Below are positions 49,799-58,934 of a stretch of 64,000 nucleotides of DNA, in pieces; position 1 is the stretch's first letter, and the number at the start of each line of letters is the position of its first letter. The notes under the pieces are model-generated. The model searched no databases. It was given only the letters and a program-made list of their open reading frames with translations, and had not been told where the DNA came from. Both the position numbers and the translations under genes were made by a program. The DNA comes from Actinomadura sp. DC4 (lineage in GTDB: Bacteria > Actinomycetota > Actinomycetes > Streptosporangiales > Streptosporangiaceae): NCBI RefSeq assembly GCF_030406325.1, contig NZ_JAUEQY010000014.1, forward strand, positions 186,001-250,000. Reading direction: 5' to 3'.

Positions 49799-51481
49799 AT
49801 GTCGGATCAGGGGGACGCCGGGCAGTGGCGCCCGGCCACCAGCCAGAACGACCAGTACTCCACACCAGATGAGACGACCGGTCCGCTGCCGGCGATCTCT
49901 GGAGACGAGGCCGACGCGCCGGGCTTCCCGTCCGTGAGCGAGCCGCGGAAGTCCTGGGCCACAGACGATGACGACGACGCGCCGACCGGTGGTTTCCCGG
50001 CCGTCTCGCCGGGCTCGGAATCCGGCTCGTACGACGACTCCCCGGGCGAGCGCTCCGTCTTCGATCCGGTGGACCGTTCGGCCGCCGCTCCGTTCGGATC
50101 ACCGGAGTCGCCGTCGTCGGAGGACGACGGGGACCCCGGGCCGAACGGGACGACGCCGCGTTTCGGCACGGACGTGCCGGACGAGGACCCGCAGCCGGCC
50201 GAGTCCTCGTGGTCGGGTTCCTTCGGGTCCTCGCCGAGTTCGTTCGGAGAGTCGTCGAGTTCGTTCGGGGAGTCCTCGTACCGGCCGGAAGAGTCGGCCG
50301 AGTCCTCCTTCGGGTCGTTCCGCGACTCCTCGTTCCCCGCGAGCGACTTCGACGACAAGCCGTACGAGGACCACTCGTGGGAGGACAAGCCCTACGAGGC
50401 CAAGCCCTATGAGGCGCCCGGCGCCTCCTACGGTTCCGGCGGCTACTCCCCGGAGTCCCCGGCCGAGCCCGTCTCGTCCGCCACCGGCGGCTTCCCCGCC
50501 CCGGAGAAGGGCGTGACCGCCGAGGCGCAGGCCGAGGAGAACGAGTTCTTCGCCTCCGACGACCACCCGCCGATGTGGGACAAGGTCGTCGCGCCCGCGG
50601 GCCCGCCGCCCAAACCGGGCAAGCCGAGCAGCGGCAACCTGCGGCTCCCCGAGTGGATGCGGGACGAGAACGCGGCCGCCGCCGCGGGCCCCGGAGGGCC
50701 GCCCGGCGGCTCGGGCGGCACCCTGTACGAGGAGGAGGGCCGGTCCAAGCGCCCGCTGTTCCTCGGCGTCGGCATCCTGCTCGTCGGCCTGGTCGCCGTG
50801 GCCGGCGTCTACTTCCTCAAGGGCAACGGCGACGACCCGGCCGCCAAGACCTCCTCTCCGGCGAGCTCCAAGCATTCGCCGTCGTCGTCCACGACGCACC
50901 CGGCCCAGCCGCAGACGCCGGTCAAGGCGCTCCCGAAGTTCAAGGGCGTGCACACCAAGGCGGCCGGGCGGATCAACGACGTGCGGTCCGGGCTGTCGTA
51001 CGCCCGGCTGAACCAGCCGTGGGCGCTGCCGCCGAAGAAGAGCCCGATGCTCGAGCTCGGCTTCAGCGCGAGCCAGTTCGCGGTGACGGAGAAGACCGGC
51101 GCGGAGCCCAAGCACTGGGCGCGCCTGATGAGCACCCAGCTGTCCGGTGCGGCGCAGGAGGCGTACGAGGGGCCGGGCACCGAGCGTGCCGCCGCGTCCG
51201 AGGTCGCGAGGATGTACGAGGAGCGGATGTTCAACTTCCGCACCAAGAAGCGGGCCCTCGCCTCCCAGCCCCTGGCCATCGCCGGTCACAAGGGATGGCT
51301 GGTCAGCGACTACGTCACCTACCGCCGTCCGGGCCTCAAGGCGACCGGCGACGTGGTGGCGGTGGCGCTGGTGGACACCGGGAAGAACACCCCCGGCGTG
51401 CTGTTCATGTCGGTGCCGAACACCAGCAGGAAGCTGTGGCCGGACATCAACTTCGTGGTGCGCTCGCTGCGCGTGGGCTGA
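49799..51481 (+). CDS. Large single-pass membrane protein with acidic disordered N-terminus
   Basis: The 560 residues comprise a 315-residue cytoplasmic part rich in Asp, Ser, Pro and Gly with short repeats (SSFGESSSSFGESS; KPYEDHSWEDKPYEAKPYEAP). One helix follows at about 320-342 (LFLGVGILLVGLVAVAGVYFL), then a Ser/Thr/Pro spacer and a folded extracytoplasmic domain of about 180 residues with RLNQPWALP, EERMFNFRTKKRALASQPL, KGWLVSDYV and NTPGVLFMSVPNTSRKLWPDINFVV-type strands. I do not recognise the folded domain. It is a conserved-looking actinomycete cell-envelope protein. It is preceded by its own 100-nt leader and followed by a terminator. Confidence 0.75.
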   Translation: MSDQGDAGQWRPATSQNDQYSTPDETTGPLPAISGDEADAPGFPSVSEPRKSWATDDDDDAPTGGFPAVSPGSESGSYDDSPGERSVFDPVDRSAAAPFGSPESPSSEDDGDPGPNGTTPRFGTDVPDEDPQPAESSWSGSFGSSPSSFGESSSSFGESSYRPEESAESSFGSFRDSSFPASDFDDKPYEDHSWEDKPYEAKPYEAPGASYGSGGYSPESPAEPVSSATGGFPAPEKGVTAEAQAEENEFFASDDHPPMWDKVVAPAGPPPKPGKPSSGNLRLPEWMRDENAAAAAGPGGPPGGSGGTLYEEEGRSKRPLFLGVGILLVGLVAVAGVYFLKGNGDDPAAKTSSPASSKHSPSSSTTHPAQPQTPVKALPKFKGVHTKAAGRINDVRSGLSYARLNQPWALPPKKSPMLELGFSASQFAVTEKTGAEPKHWARLMSTQLSGAAQEAYEGPGTERAAASEVARMYEERMFNFRTKKRALASQPLAIAGHKGWLVSDYVTYRRPGLKATGDVVAVALVDTGKNTPGVLFMSVPNTSRKLWPDINFVVRSLRVG

Positions 51482-51489
51482 GATCCCAC

Positions 51490-51520
51490 CGCCCCGGTGG
51501 TCCCTGTGACCGCCGGGGCG
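51490..51520 (+). terminator. Terminator-like stem-loop
   Basis: CGCCCCGG (51490-51497) pairs with CCGGGGCG (51513-51520), an 8-bp perfect G/C stem with a 15-nt loop that begins 9 nt after the stop of the membrane protein gene. There is no U-run, as is usual in this GC range. Confidence 0.55.
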
Positions 51521-51636
51521 CGTAGTGCCGGTGTGTCCCTACCGAGGGGTGATCATCACACCGAATCCCATTCCAATAAGCCTCCGGTGGCCTCTAGGGT
51601 AGGCCGCAAGAGGACGTCGCGAATGGGGTGTTTGAG

Positions 51637-53838
51637 ATGGGCATCGGGCTGACCGAGGAGCACGACGCGCTCGCCGACGCGGTACGCGGCTGGGCGGAGC
51701 GCAACGCACCCGTCAGTGTCGTACGTGCGACGCTCGACGCGGACGACGAGAGCCGCCCGGCGTTCTGGACGGGCCTCGCCGACCAGGGGCTGCTCGGCCT
51801 GCACGTGCCGGAGGAGTTCGGCGGGCAGGGCGCGGGCCTGCTGGAGCTCGCGGTCGCCGTGGAGACCCTCGGGCAGGCCGTGGTGCCCGGGCCGTTCCTG
51901 CCGACCGTGCTGGCCAGCGCCGCGCTGCTCAAGGCCGACGAGTCGGTCAAGGCCCGTACCGAACTCCTGCCCGGCCTCGCCGACGGCGGCCTGGTCGGCG
52001 CGCTCTCCCTGGCCCCCGGCCTCACCGGCCGCCGTACCGACGACGGCCTGACCGTCACCGGCACGGTCGAGCCGGTGCTCGGCGCCGCGGTCGCCGACGT
52101 GATCGTCCTGCCGGTCAGCACCGACGACGGCGAGGAGTGGGTGGCCCTCGACGCGAGCGCGCTCACCGTGACCCCGCTGAAGAGCCTGGACCGTACGCGA
52201 CGGGTGGCCCGGGTTGAGGCGGCGGACGTGGCCGTGCCGACGGACCGGATCCTGACCGGGCTGGAGGGCGAGGAGGTCCTCGACCTCGCCGCGCTGCTGC
52301 TCGGCGCCGAGGCGGCCGGCATCGCCGCGTGGTGCGTCGACACGGCGTCCTCGTACGCGAAGGTGCGCGAGCAGTTCGGCCGCCCGATCGGGCAGTTCCA
52401 GGGCGTCAAGCACAAGTGCGCCCGGATGCTCATCGCGCTGGAGAAGGCGCGCGCCGTCGTCTGGGACGCCGCCCGCGCCTCCGACGACCCCGCCGAGGAG
52501 TCGGGCTTCGCTGCCGGCGTGGCCGCGGTGATCGCTCCGGACGCGGCCGTCCAGTGCGCGCGCGACTGCATCCAGGTGCTCGGCGGCATCGGCTTCACCT
52601 GGGAGCACGAGGCCGGCCTCTACCTGCGCCGCGCCTCGACGCTGCGGGTGCTGCTCGGCCCGGCCAAGGACTGGGCGGCCTCCGTCGCGACCCTCGCCCT
52701 CGACGGCGTACGCCGCGCGGTCGAGGTCGAGCTGGACGAGGACACCGAGCCGCTGCGGAACCGCATCCGCGCCGAGGTCGCCGAGGTCGCCGCGATCTCC
52801 GACAACAAGGCGCGCCACGCCAAGATGGGCGACGAGGGCTGGGTGTTCCCGCACCTGCCAAAGCCGTGGGGCAAGGCCGCCTCGCCGATGGAGCAGGTGC
52901 TGATCCTGCAGGAGCTGCGCGCGGCCGAGGTCAAGGGCCCGCAGCTGGCGATCGGCGCGTGGGTGGTCCCGTCCCTGGTCACGTACGGCACGCCGGAGCA
53001 GCAGGAGCGTTTCCTCGCCCCGACGCTGCGCGGCGAGGTGATCTGGTGCCAGCTGTTCAGCGAGCCCGGCGCGGGCTCGGACCTGGCGTCCCTGCAGATG
53101 AAGGCCGAGCGGGTCGAGGGCGGCTGGAAGCTGACGGGCCAGAAGATCTGGACCTCGATCGCCAAGCAGGCCCAGTGGGCGATCTGCATCGCGCGCAGCT
53201 CGGCCGAGCCGAAGAAGCACGACGGCATCACCTACTTCATCGTCGACATGAAGTCCGAGGGTGTCGACGTACGCCCGCTGCGCGAGCTCACCGGCGAGGC
53301 GCTGTTCAACGAGGTCTTCCTGGACGGCGTCTTCGTGCCGGACGACCGCGTCGTCGGCGAGGTCGGCCAGGGCTGGAAGGTCGCCCGCAACACGCTGAGC
53401 AACGAGCGCGTCCAGCTCTCCAGCGGCTCGGGCTCGCTCGGTGCGGGCACGAAGGAACTGCTGAGCTTCTTCAAGGGCGGCGACCTGGACCCGGTCAAGC
53501 GCGCCGAGCTGGGAGAGTATCTGTGCGAGGGCCAGGCCATCGACCTGCTGGGCCTGCGCCTGACGCTGAAGCAGATCTCGGGCCACGAGCCGGGCGCGGA
53601 GGCGAGCGTACGCAAGCTGCTGGGCGTGCAGTTCAACCAGCAGGTCGCCGACTTCATCTGGGAGTCCCAGGGCGCCTCGGGCGCCGTGGAGGACCTGGCG
53701 AACCCGACGGGCATGTGGGCCCGCTACATGCTGTTCAGCCGTTCGATGACCATCTACGGTGGCACGACGGAGGTCCAGCTCAACGTCATCGCCGAACGCA
53801 TGCTCGGCCTCCCGCGCGACCCGGAGCCCGGCAAGTAG
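51637..53838 (+). CDS. Tandem-domain (fused) acyl-CoA dehydrogenase, copy 1
   Basis: The 733 residues contain two complete acyl-CoA-dehydrogenase-like halves (about 1-345 and 350-733). The first has EQFGRPIGQFQGVKHKCARM and CIQVLGGIGFTWEHEAGLYL. The second has CQLFSEPGAGSDLASLQMKA, LTGQKIWTSIAKQAQW and YGGTTEVQLNVIAERMLGLP. Mycobacterial FadE34-type enzymes have this fused layout and oxidise bulky, often steroid-derived CoA thioesters; by analogy only one half may be catalytic. ATG 51637 is preferred over the GTG 9 nt upstream. A paralogue lies at 58935. Confidence 0.92.
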   Translation: MGIGLTEEHDALADAVRGWAERNAPVSVVRATLDADDESRPAFWTGLADQGLLGLHVPEEFGGQGAGLLELAVAVETLGQAVVPGPFLPTVLASAALLKADESVKARTELLPGLADGGLVGALSLAPGLTGRRTDDGLTVTGTVEPVLGAAVADVIVLPVSTDDGEEWVALDASALTVTPLKSLDRTRRVARVEAADVAVPTDRILTGLEGEEVLDLAALLLGAEAAGIAAWCVDTASSYAKVREQFGRPIGQFQGVKHKCARMLIALEKARAVVWDAARASDDPAEESGFAAGVAAVIAPDAAVQCARDCIQVLGGIGFTWEHEAGLYLRRASTLRVLLGPAKDWAASVATLALDGVRRAVEVELDEDTEPLRNRIRAEVAEVAAISDNKARHAKMGDEGWVFPHLPKPWGKAASPMEQVLILQELRAAEVKGPQLAIGAWVVPSLVTYGTPEQQERFLAPTLRGEVIWCQLFSEPGAGSDLASLQMKAERVEGGWKLTGQKIWTSIAKQAQWAICIARSSAEPKKHDGITYFIVDMKSEGVDVRPLRELTGEALFNEVFLDGVFVPDDRVVGEVGQGWKVARNTLSNERVQLSSGSGSLGAGTKELLSFFKGGDLDPVKRAELGEYLCEGQAIDLLGLRLTLKQISGHEPGAEASVRKLLGVQFNQQVADFIWESQGASGAVEDLANPTGMWARYMLFSRSMTIYGGTTEVQLNVIAERMLGLPRDPEPGK

Positions 53839-53928
53839 CGCCCGGCGGTGCCCGCCCCGCCGGGCGCCGGCCTCGTCCGTGTTCCTGCCGCTGAGTACGC
53901 TGACCTCAGTGGTGGACGGACGCCCCGG

Positions 53929-54843
53929 CTACTCCACGGCTTCGGCGTACGGGAGGGGTTCGGGGTGGCGGGACTGGCGGGGGAGCCACAGCAGGGCGAG
54001 GGTGATCACGCCGAGGCCGGTCAGGCGCAGGGTCAGGCGGGTGGGGTCGGACGGGAGGCGTTCGCCGAACATCAGGGTGCCCGCGACCACCGTGTAGAGG
54101 GTTGAGATCACGCTCGACACCGGGGCCACGATCGACGCGCGGCCGCGTTGCAAGGCCGTCTGGAACACCAGGAAGCCGCACAGTGTCACCGGGACCAGCA
54201 GGTACAGGTACGGCGAGGCCAGCGCCGACGACACGATCCTTACCGGGCCGTGGAAGTCGATCGACACCGACAGACCCTTGGTGATCATGCCCGCCACGCC
54301 GTACACGATGCCCGCCGCGGCCCCGTACGTCGCGTCGCCCGCAGGACGGTGCTGGCGGTGGCGTCCCGTGCTGCGGCTCGCCGCCGCGAAGACCGCCAGG
54401 CCCGCCGCGGTCGAGGGGACGGCGACCAGCAGGACCCGCAGCGCGTCGCCGCCGGTTCCCACGGTGTCCGTACGGGAGTCCAGCGACGTCACCACGCAGA
54501 TCACCCCGGCCGTGATGCCGGCCAGGCCGGTCCACTCGTGTGAGGTGAGGCGTTCGCCGAGGATCGTCATGGTCAGCAGCAGCAGGAACACGATGCCGGA
54601 GGAGAACACCGGCTGGGCGACCGTCAGCGGGATGCGCGTCAGCGCCACCAGCTGACACGCCAGGCCCGTCAGGATCAAGGCGAACCCGGCCATCCAGCGC
54701 GGGTTGGTGACCAGCATGCGGGCCAGGTTCAGCGGGAGCCGGGCGTTCAGCGGCGGCAGCGCCGCCAGCGCGCCCTTCTCCAGGACGAAGCCCGTGTTGA
54801 AGGCGAGCGTGGTCACCAGCGCTAACACGACACCGATGATCAC
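53929..54843 (-). CDS. DMT-superfamily (EamA/NIPA-like) permease
   Basis: The 304 residues form about nine to ten hydrophobic helices in two related halves. VLEKGALAALPPL, LVALTRIPLTVAQPVFSSGI, TILGERLTSHEWTGLAG and SVISTLYTVVAGTLMFGERL are typical of DMT carriers, in particular those related to EamA and the Mg2+-linked NIPA group. Substrate is unknown. The GTG start is 19 nt after the methyltransferase stop, so both are probably in one minus-strand operon. Confidence 0.87.
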   Translation of the reverse strand: MIIGVVLALVTTLAFNTGFVLEKGALAALPPLNARLPLNLARMLVTNPRWMAGFALILTGLACQLVALTRIPLTVAQPVFSSGIVFLLLLTMTILGERLTSHEWTGLAGITAGVICVVTSLDSRTDTVGTGGDALRVLLVAVPSTAAGLAVFAAASRSTGRHRQHRPAGDATYGAAAGIVYGVAGMITKGLSVSIDFHGPVRIVSSALASPYLYLLVPVTLCGFLVFQTALQRGRASIVAPVSSVISTLYTVVAGTLMFGERLPSDPTRLTLRLTGLGVITLALLWLPRQSRHPEPLPYAEAVE

Positions 54844-54862
54844 GGGCGAACGACCGCCGGGC

Positions 54863-55597
54863 TCACGCGCGCCGCGCCTGGACCAGCAGGATGCTGGCGG
54901 CCGAGGGCCACTGGCAGAACAGGCGGTCCAGCGGCTGCACGGCGGCCGGGATGTCGTGCCATGGAGCGCCGTTGACCCGTTCGCAGACGAAACCGCGCGC
55001 CGTCAGAAAGCCGGTCAGCGCGCGCTTCGTGAACATGTGCAGGTGCCCCGCCACCTGGCTGCCCGGACGCCCGTAGACGCCCCGCAGGCTGACCTCGGAG
55101 AAGAACGGCTGGATGCCCAGCGCCAGCAGGCCGCGGTTGTACCAGGCGGCGAGGTTCGGCGTGGACAGCAGCAGCCGGCCGCCCGGCCGCAGTATCCGGT
55201 GGATCTCGTCGATCGCGGAGTCGGTGTCCACGATGTGCTCGATCACCTCGCTCAGGATGACCACGTCCACGCTGCCGTCCGCGAGCGGGAGGCCGGGCGC
55301 GTCGATCGCGCCACGGATCAGCAGCAGGCCCTGCTCCTGGGCGTGACGCAGCGCCATCACCGACCAATCGATGCCGATGACCGTGTGGCCGAGCCGGTGC
55401 ACCAGCCCGGTCGCGGCGCCGTCGCCGCAGCCGACGTCCACGATCACCTGCGGTCCGTCCGCGTCGGCGAGCAGGGCCTTCAGCATCTTCAACTGCCGCT
55501 GCGCGCGGCCGGAGCCGGAGCTGACCGGGACGCTCGGGTCCTCGTAGAAGTCGCGCAGGGCGCTGTCGCCCGCAGGAGGCACTCCGGTCGTGGTCAA
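54863..55597 (-). CDS. Class I SAM-dependent methyltransferase
   Basis: The 244 residues show SAM motif I VIVDVGCGDGAATGLV, motif II VDVVILSEVIEHIVD and LRPGGRLLLSTPNLAAWYNR, a UbiE/Methyltransf_11-type core. The C-terminal HLHMFTKRALTGFLTARGF fits sugar- or lipid-modifying methyltransferases of envelope clusters. I chose the TTG at 55597 because GGAAGGAAA lies 7 nt upstream; an ATG at 55669 adds 24 residues but has no ribosome site. It is divergent from another methyltransferase at 55760. Confidence 0.88.
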   Translation of the reverse strand: MTTTGVPPAGDSALRDFYEDPSVPVSSGSGRAQRQLKMLKALLADADGPQVIVDVGCGDGAATGLVHRLGHTVIGIDWSVMALRHAQEQGLLLIRGAIDAPGLPLADGSVDVVILSEVIEHIVDTDSAIDEIHRILRPGGRLLLSTPNLAAWYNRGLLALGIQPFFSEVSLRGVYGRPGSQVAGHLHMFTKRALTGFLTARGFVCERVNGAPWHDIPAAVQPLDRLFCQWPSAASILLVQARRA

Positions 55598-55759
55598 CGG
55601 ACGGTTTCCTTCCGTAGTGCCACCGTCACCAGGGGATACATGCTCGCGGTGGAAGATCTGTCGCGACATTCTGTGACTGTTATTGATGGACTGTCAACGG
55701 CGCTTTGCGGCTATTGTCGATCAGTCAAGAGCACCTCACGATCATCAGGAGACACCGAA

Positions 55760-56527
55760 ATGGTCCCCCGTGCCTCCTCGACAGTGGCGCCTCCGGCCGT
55801 CGTCACGCCGCCCGGGCGGTTCCGCACGCTGAGCCTGTTTCGCGCCTTCCGGACCGAACAGACCGACCCCGAGAGGTTCTACACGCTCCTCGCCGCCGAC
55901 ACCGTGCGGCAGGTCGAGCGCCACGTCGACCTCGCGGGACGTACGGTCGTCGACGTCGGCGGCGGCAGCGGCTACTTCTCGGCGGCCTTCGAGGACCGCG
56001 GTGCGCACTGCCTCCTGATCGAGCCGGACCCGGCCGAGCTGCGTAAACGCGGTGAGATCCGGCCGAACTCCGTGGTCGGCGACGGTTTCGGGCTTCCGCT
56101 GAAAGACGCGAGCGTGGACGTCAGCTTCTCCTCCAACGTCCTCGAACACGTGTCGGACCCGGCCGGGTTCCTCGACGAGATGGTGCGGGTAACGCGGCCC
56201 GGCGGCGTCGTCTACGTCGCGTACACGCTCTGGCTGTCGCCGTGGGGCGGACACGAGACCTCTCCGTGGCACTTTCTCGGCGGCTCGTACGCGGCCCGCC
56301 GCTACGCTCGTAAGCACGGGCACCCGCCGAAGAACCACTACGGCGAGAGCCTGTTCGCGCTCCGTGCGGGCCGGGTCCTGCGCCTGGTCCGCGCCCGCGG
56401 CGACGTCACGGTGCTGGAGGCGCGGCCACGCTACTACCCGCGCTGGTGTGGCTTCCTCGTCCGGCTGCCCGGCCTGCGCGAGCTGCTGACCTGGAACCTC
56501 ATGCTCGTCTTCCGACGCGACGCATAA
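55760..56527 (+). CDS. Class I SAM-dependent methyltransferase
   Basis: The 255 residues include SAM motif I VVDVGGGSGYFSAAF and VSFSSNVLEHVSDPAGFLDE, MVRVTRPGGVVYVAYT and a C-terminal RLPGLRELLTWNLMLVFRRDA. HFLGGSYAARRYARKHGHPP is a characteristic loop of an actinobacterial family linked to envelope sugar synthesis. AGGAG lies 8 nt before the ATG. The gene is followed after 20 nt by Trm112 and then by a lipoprotein gene in the same direction. Confidence 0.9.
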   Translation: MVPRASSTVAPPAVVTPPGRFRTLSLFRAFRTEQTDPERFYTLLAADTVRQVERHVDLAGRTVVDVGGGSGYFSAAFEDRGAHCLLIEPDPAELRKRGEIRPNSVVGDGFGLPLKDASVDVSFSSNVLEHVSDPAGFLDEMVRVTRPGGVVYVAYTLWLSPWGGHETSPWHFLGGSYAARRYARKHGHPPKNHYGESLFALRAGRVLRLVRARGDVTVLEARPRYYPRWCGFLVRLPGLRELLTWNLMLVFRRDA

Positions 56528-56547
56528 CTGAGAGAGAAGATCTTTCC

Positions 56548-56826
56548 GTGCCCCTCGACGACCGGTTGCTCCGTCTCCTGGCGTGCCCCATCGACAAGGA
56601 GGCGCTGCTGCACTTTCCCGATGACGGAATGCTCTACAACCCGCGCCTGCGCCGTCGCTACCGGGTCGAGACCGGCATTCCGGTGCTCCTCGCCGACCAG
56701 GCCGAGAGCACGTCCGACGAACTGCATGAGACGCTGGTCGCGCGGGCCGGGCGCGGCGAGGCGCTGGCCTCGCTCGGGCGTGACCCGGTCGAGCTCGTGA
56801 AGGGCGACGTCACCGAGGCCGAATAG
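56548..56826 (+). CDS. Trm112-family protein
   Basis: This 92-residue zinc-ribbon-like protein has LLRLLACPIDKEALLHF and LYNPRLRRRYRVETGIPVLL, the Trm112 signature. Trm112 proteins activate methyltransferases by forming heterodimers. The gene sits directly behind a class I methyltransferase, which is therefore its most plausible partner. The GTG start has GAGAGAAGA upstream. The pair-wise cysteines of eukaryotic Trm112 are reduced to one here (CPIDKE), as in many bacterial members. Confidence 0.92.
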   Translation: MPLDDRLLRLLACPIDKEALLHFPDDGMLYNPRLRRRYRVETGIPVLLADQAESTSDELHETLVARAGRGEALASLGRDPVELVKGDVTEAE

Positions 56827-56843
56827 CATGGGCCCGAGGGTCG

Positions 56844-58046
56844 ATGGGCAATCTTCGTAACGCCGTGCGGATACTCGCGTGCGCGTCCGTGTTCGCCGCG
56901 GGGGCCGCGTGTTCCACGCCTGCGCGGCCGACCACGGCGGTCCCCGACACGGCGCTGAACCAGCGCTGGACCCGGGCCGGAGACGCGGCCGGGCCGGGGC
57001 AGTGGAGCGGCGCCGACGGCACGAGTTCGGTCCCGCTGCCCGGCGGGCGCACCGCGTGGTTCTTCTCCGACACCTATCTCGGCCCGGTCAACCCCGACGG
57101 TTCCCGCGAGAGCGGCGTCGGCTTCGTCCACAACTCGCTCGTCGTGCAGGACGGCTCCCGGCTGACGACGGTGGCCGGCGACACCCCGGTGCACCCGTCG
57201 CCCGGCCTGCCGGGCTGGTACTGGGTCGGCGCCGGGCACGTCGAGGGCGGCAAGCTCGTGGAGTTCTACCACCGCCTGAACGGCTCCGGAGCCGAGTGGG
57301 ACTTCACCGAGCAGGGCGTGGCGCTGGCGACGTTCTCCCTGCCCGGCCTGCGGCTGGAGAGCGTACGTGAGCTGCCGGCCCCCTGGCCCCCGGCCGCCCG
57401 TACCCCGGTCATGTGGGGTTCGGCCCTGTACGACGACGGGCCGTGGACCTATGTCTACGGCTACCGCGGGCACCTGGACCAGCCGGACCGCCCCAAGTGG
57501 CTCTACCTCGCGCGTACGCCCCGCGGGCACGTCGGCGACCTGGCCTCCTGGTCCTACGACACCGGCGCGGGCTGGTCGGCGGATCCGGCGCAGGCCGCGG
57601 AGCTGCCCACCCGCGTGGACAGCGGCTTCGCCCTCGTACGCACCGGGTCCGGTTACGCGCTGGTCACCCGGCGGCCCTCGGCCGACCTCGGCGACGGCGC
57701 CGTCATGGCCTACCTGTCCGCCTCACCCGCCGGGCCGTTCCGCGCCGAGGACAGCGCCATCGTCTACCGTGCGCCGGAGACCAGCGCGGGCCAGTACGTC
57801 TACCAGGTGCGCGCGCATCCGCAGCTCGGCGGCCACAGCCGGATCGTGCTGTCCTACAACGTCAACTCCACGCTTGTCGACGGCAATTGTGTGCCGCAGA
57901 ACCTCCGTCAGGTGTCGGTCTATCGGCCGCGATTCGTCGATGTTCCGGTCGACGCCTTTCGGCCTGGTTATACGGCTCCTCCCGTACGTGGTGCGACTCG
58001 TGGCCCGGGCTGGTTCAGTGTCTGTCCGAAATTGACAAATCGTTAA
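56844..58046 (+). CDS. Exported lipoprotein with beta-propeller-like DUF4185/DUF5005-type domain
   Basis: The 400-residue protein has a lipoprotein signal (VFAAGAACSTPA, Cys about 23). A repetitive beta-rich domain follows: GGRTAWFFSDTYLGPVNPDG, FVHNSLVVQDGSRLT, WGSALYDDGPWTYVYGYRG and FALVRTGSGYALVTRRPSAD. This layout is typical of five-bladed propellers related to glycoside hydrolases (GH43/68-like folds). Catalytic function is unproven. ATG 56844 has GAGG 4 nt upstream. Its operon mates (methyltransferase, Trm112) suggest envelope-associated biosynthesis. Confidence 0.8.
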   Translation: MGNLRNAVRILACASVFAAGAACSTPARPTTAVPDTALNQRWTRAGDAAGPGQWSGADGTSSVPLPGGRTAWFFSDTYLGPVNPDGSRESGVGFVHNSLVVQDGSRLTTVAGDTPVHPSPGLPGWYWVGAGHVEGGKLVEFYHRLNGSGAEWDFTEQGVALATFSLPGLRLESVRELPAPWPPAARTPVMWGSALYDDGPWTYVYGYRGHLDQPDRPKWLYLARTPRGHVGDLASWSYDTGAGWSADPAQAAELPTRVDSGFALVRTGSGYALVTRRPSADLGDGAVMAYLSASPAGPFRAEDSAIVYRAPETSAGQYVYQVRAHPQLGGHSRIVLSYNVNSTLVDGNCVPQNLRQVSVYRPRFVDVPVDAFRPGYTAPPVRGATRGPGWFSVCPKLTNR

Positions 58047-58159
58047 ATAGCGACTTAAAGTGCCAATGTGGGGAATGGGAAGAGTGCGTCGTGCCCTTTT
58101 CTGAAGGGGCATTTCGGTAATGCGCCGGCTCGTTATGGCCGGTCGCCACGGGTGACCTG

Positions 58160-58846
58160 ATGGCCGATTCGGCGGGCACCCGAGAGCCGGTCCCCTTCTA
58201 CGACGTCCCGGCGCCGGTCCGCGGACCCCGGCGGCGGCTGCATCCGGACGACCGTAAGCGCGCCCTGATGCTGGCCGCTCTGCGGTTGTTCCGCGAACGG
58301 TCCTACGACCAGGTCTCCGTCGACGACATCGCGGCCGCCGCCGACATGTCCCGGCCCCTGCTCTACCACTACTACGGCGGCAAGCTCGGGGTCTTCGTCG
58401 CCGCCCTCCGCCAGACCGCGGACGACCTGCTGAGGTCGATGCGGGCCGCCGCCGAGCGCTCGCCGGACACCTGGCTCTCGGCCGGCGTCGCTGCCTATCT
58501 CGACCACGTGCACACCGACCCGACCGGCTTCTCCGCGCTGATCGGCCACGGTTCCAGCCCGTCCGGCGGTGAGAGCGAGACCGTCATCGGGCAGACGCGC
58601 GACGCGATCCTCGGCCTGGTCCTCGAAGGGCTGCGGCCCGCGGCCGAGCCGCCCCTCCTGCGGTCGGTCATCAAGGGCTGGATCGGCCTGGTCGAGGTGA
58701 TCGGCCGCCAGTGGATGGAGACCGGCCAGCCGGAGCGCGACCAGCTCGAACGCATCCTGGTCGGCATGTTCGACGCCGCGCTGGAGACGACGGCGCGCCA
58801 CGACCCGGCCGTACGCGAGGCGCTGCGGTCGCGTACCTGGAACTGA
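58160..58846 (+). CDS. TetR-family transcriptional regulator
   Basis: The 228 residues begin with a basic, Pro-rich tail and an HTH (YDQVSVDDIAAAADMSRPLL, YHYYGGKLGVFVAAL). The ligand domain contains TDPTGFSALIGHGSSPSGGE, a sequence usual in regulators of fatty-acid or CoA-thioester metabolism in actinobacteria. It lies 88 nt upstream of the second fused acyl-CoA dehydrogenase and probably controls it. The operator is not evident. Confidence 0.92.
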   Translation: MADSAGTREPVPFYDVPAPVRGPRRRLHPDDRKRALMLAALRLFRERSYDQVSVDDIAAAADMSRPLLYHYYGGKLGVFVAALRQTADDLLRSMRAAAERSPDTWLSAGVAAYLDHVHTDPTGFSALIGHGSSPSGGESETVIGQTRDAILGLVLEGLRPAAEPPLLRSVIKGWIGLVEVIGRQWMETGQPERDQLERILVGMFDAALETTARHDPAVREALRSRTWN

Positions 58847-58934
58847 CCTGCGCGGGGGCACCCGCGAGCCGTACCGAATCAAATTCGAGTTGATCTAGGG
58901 TTGGCCGCACGGGGAACGATCGGGGGAGGATCAC

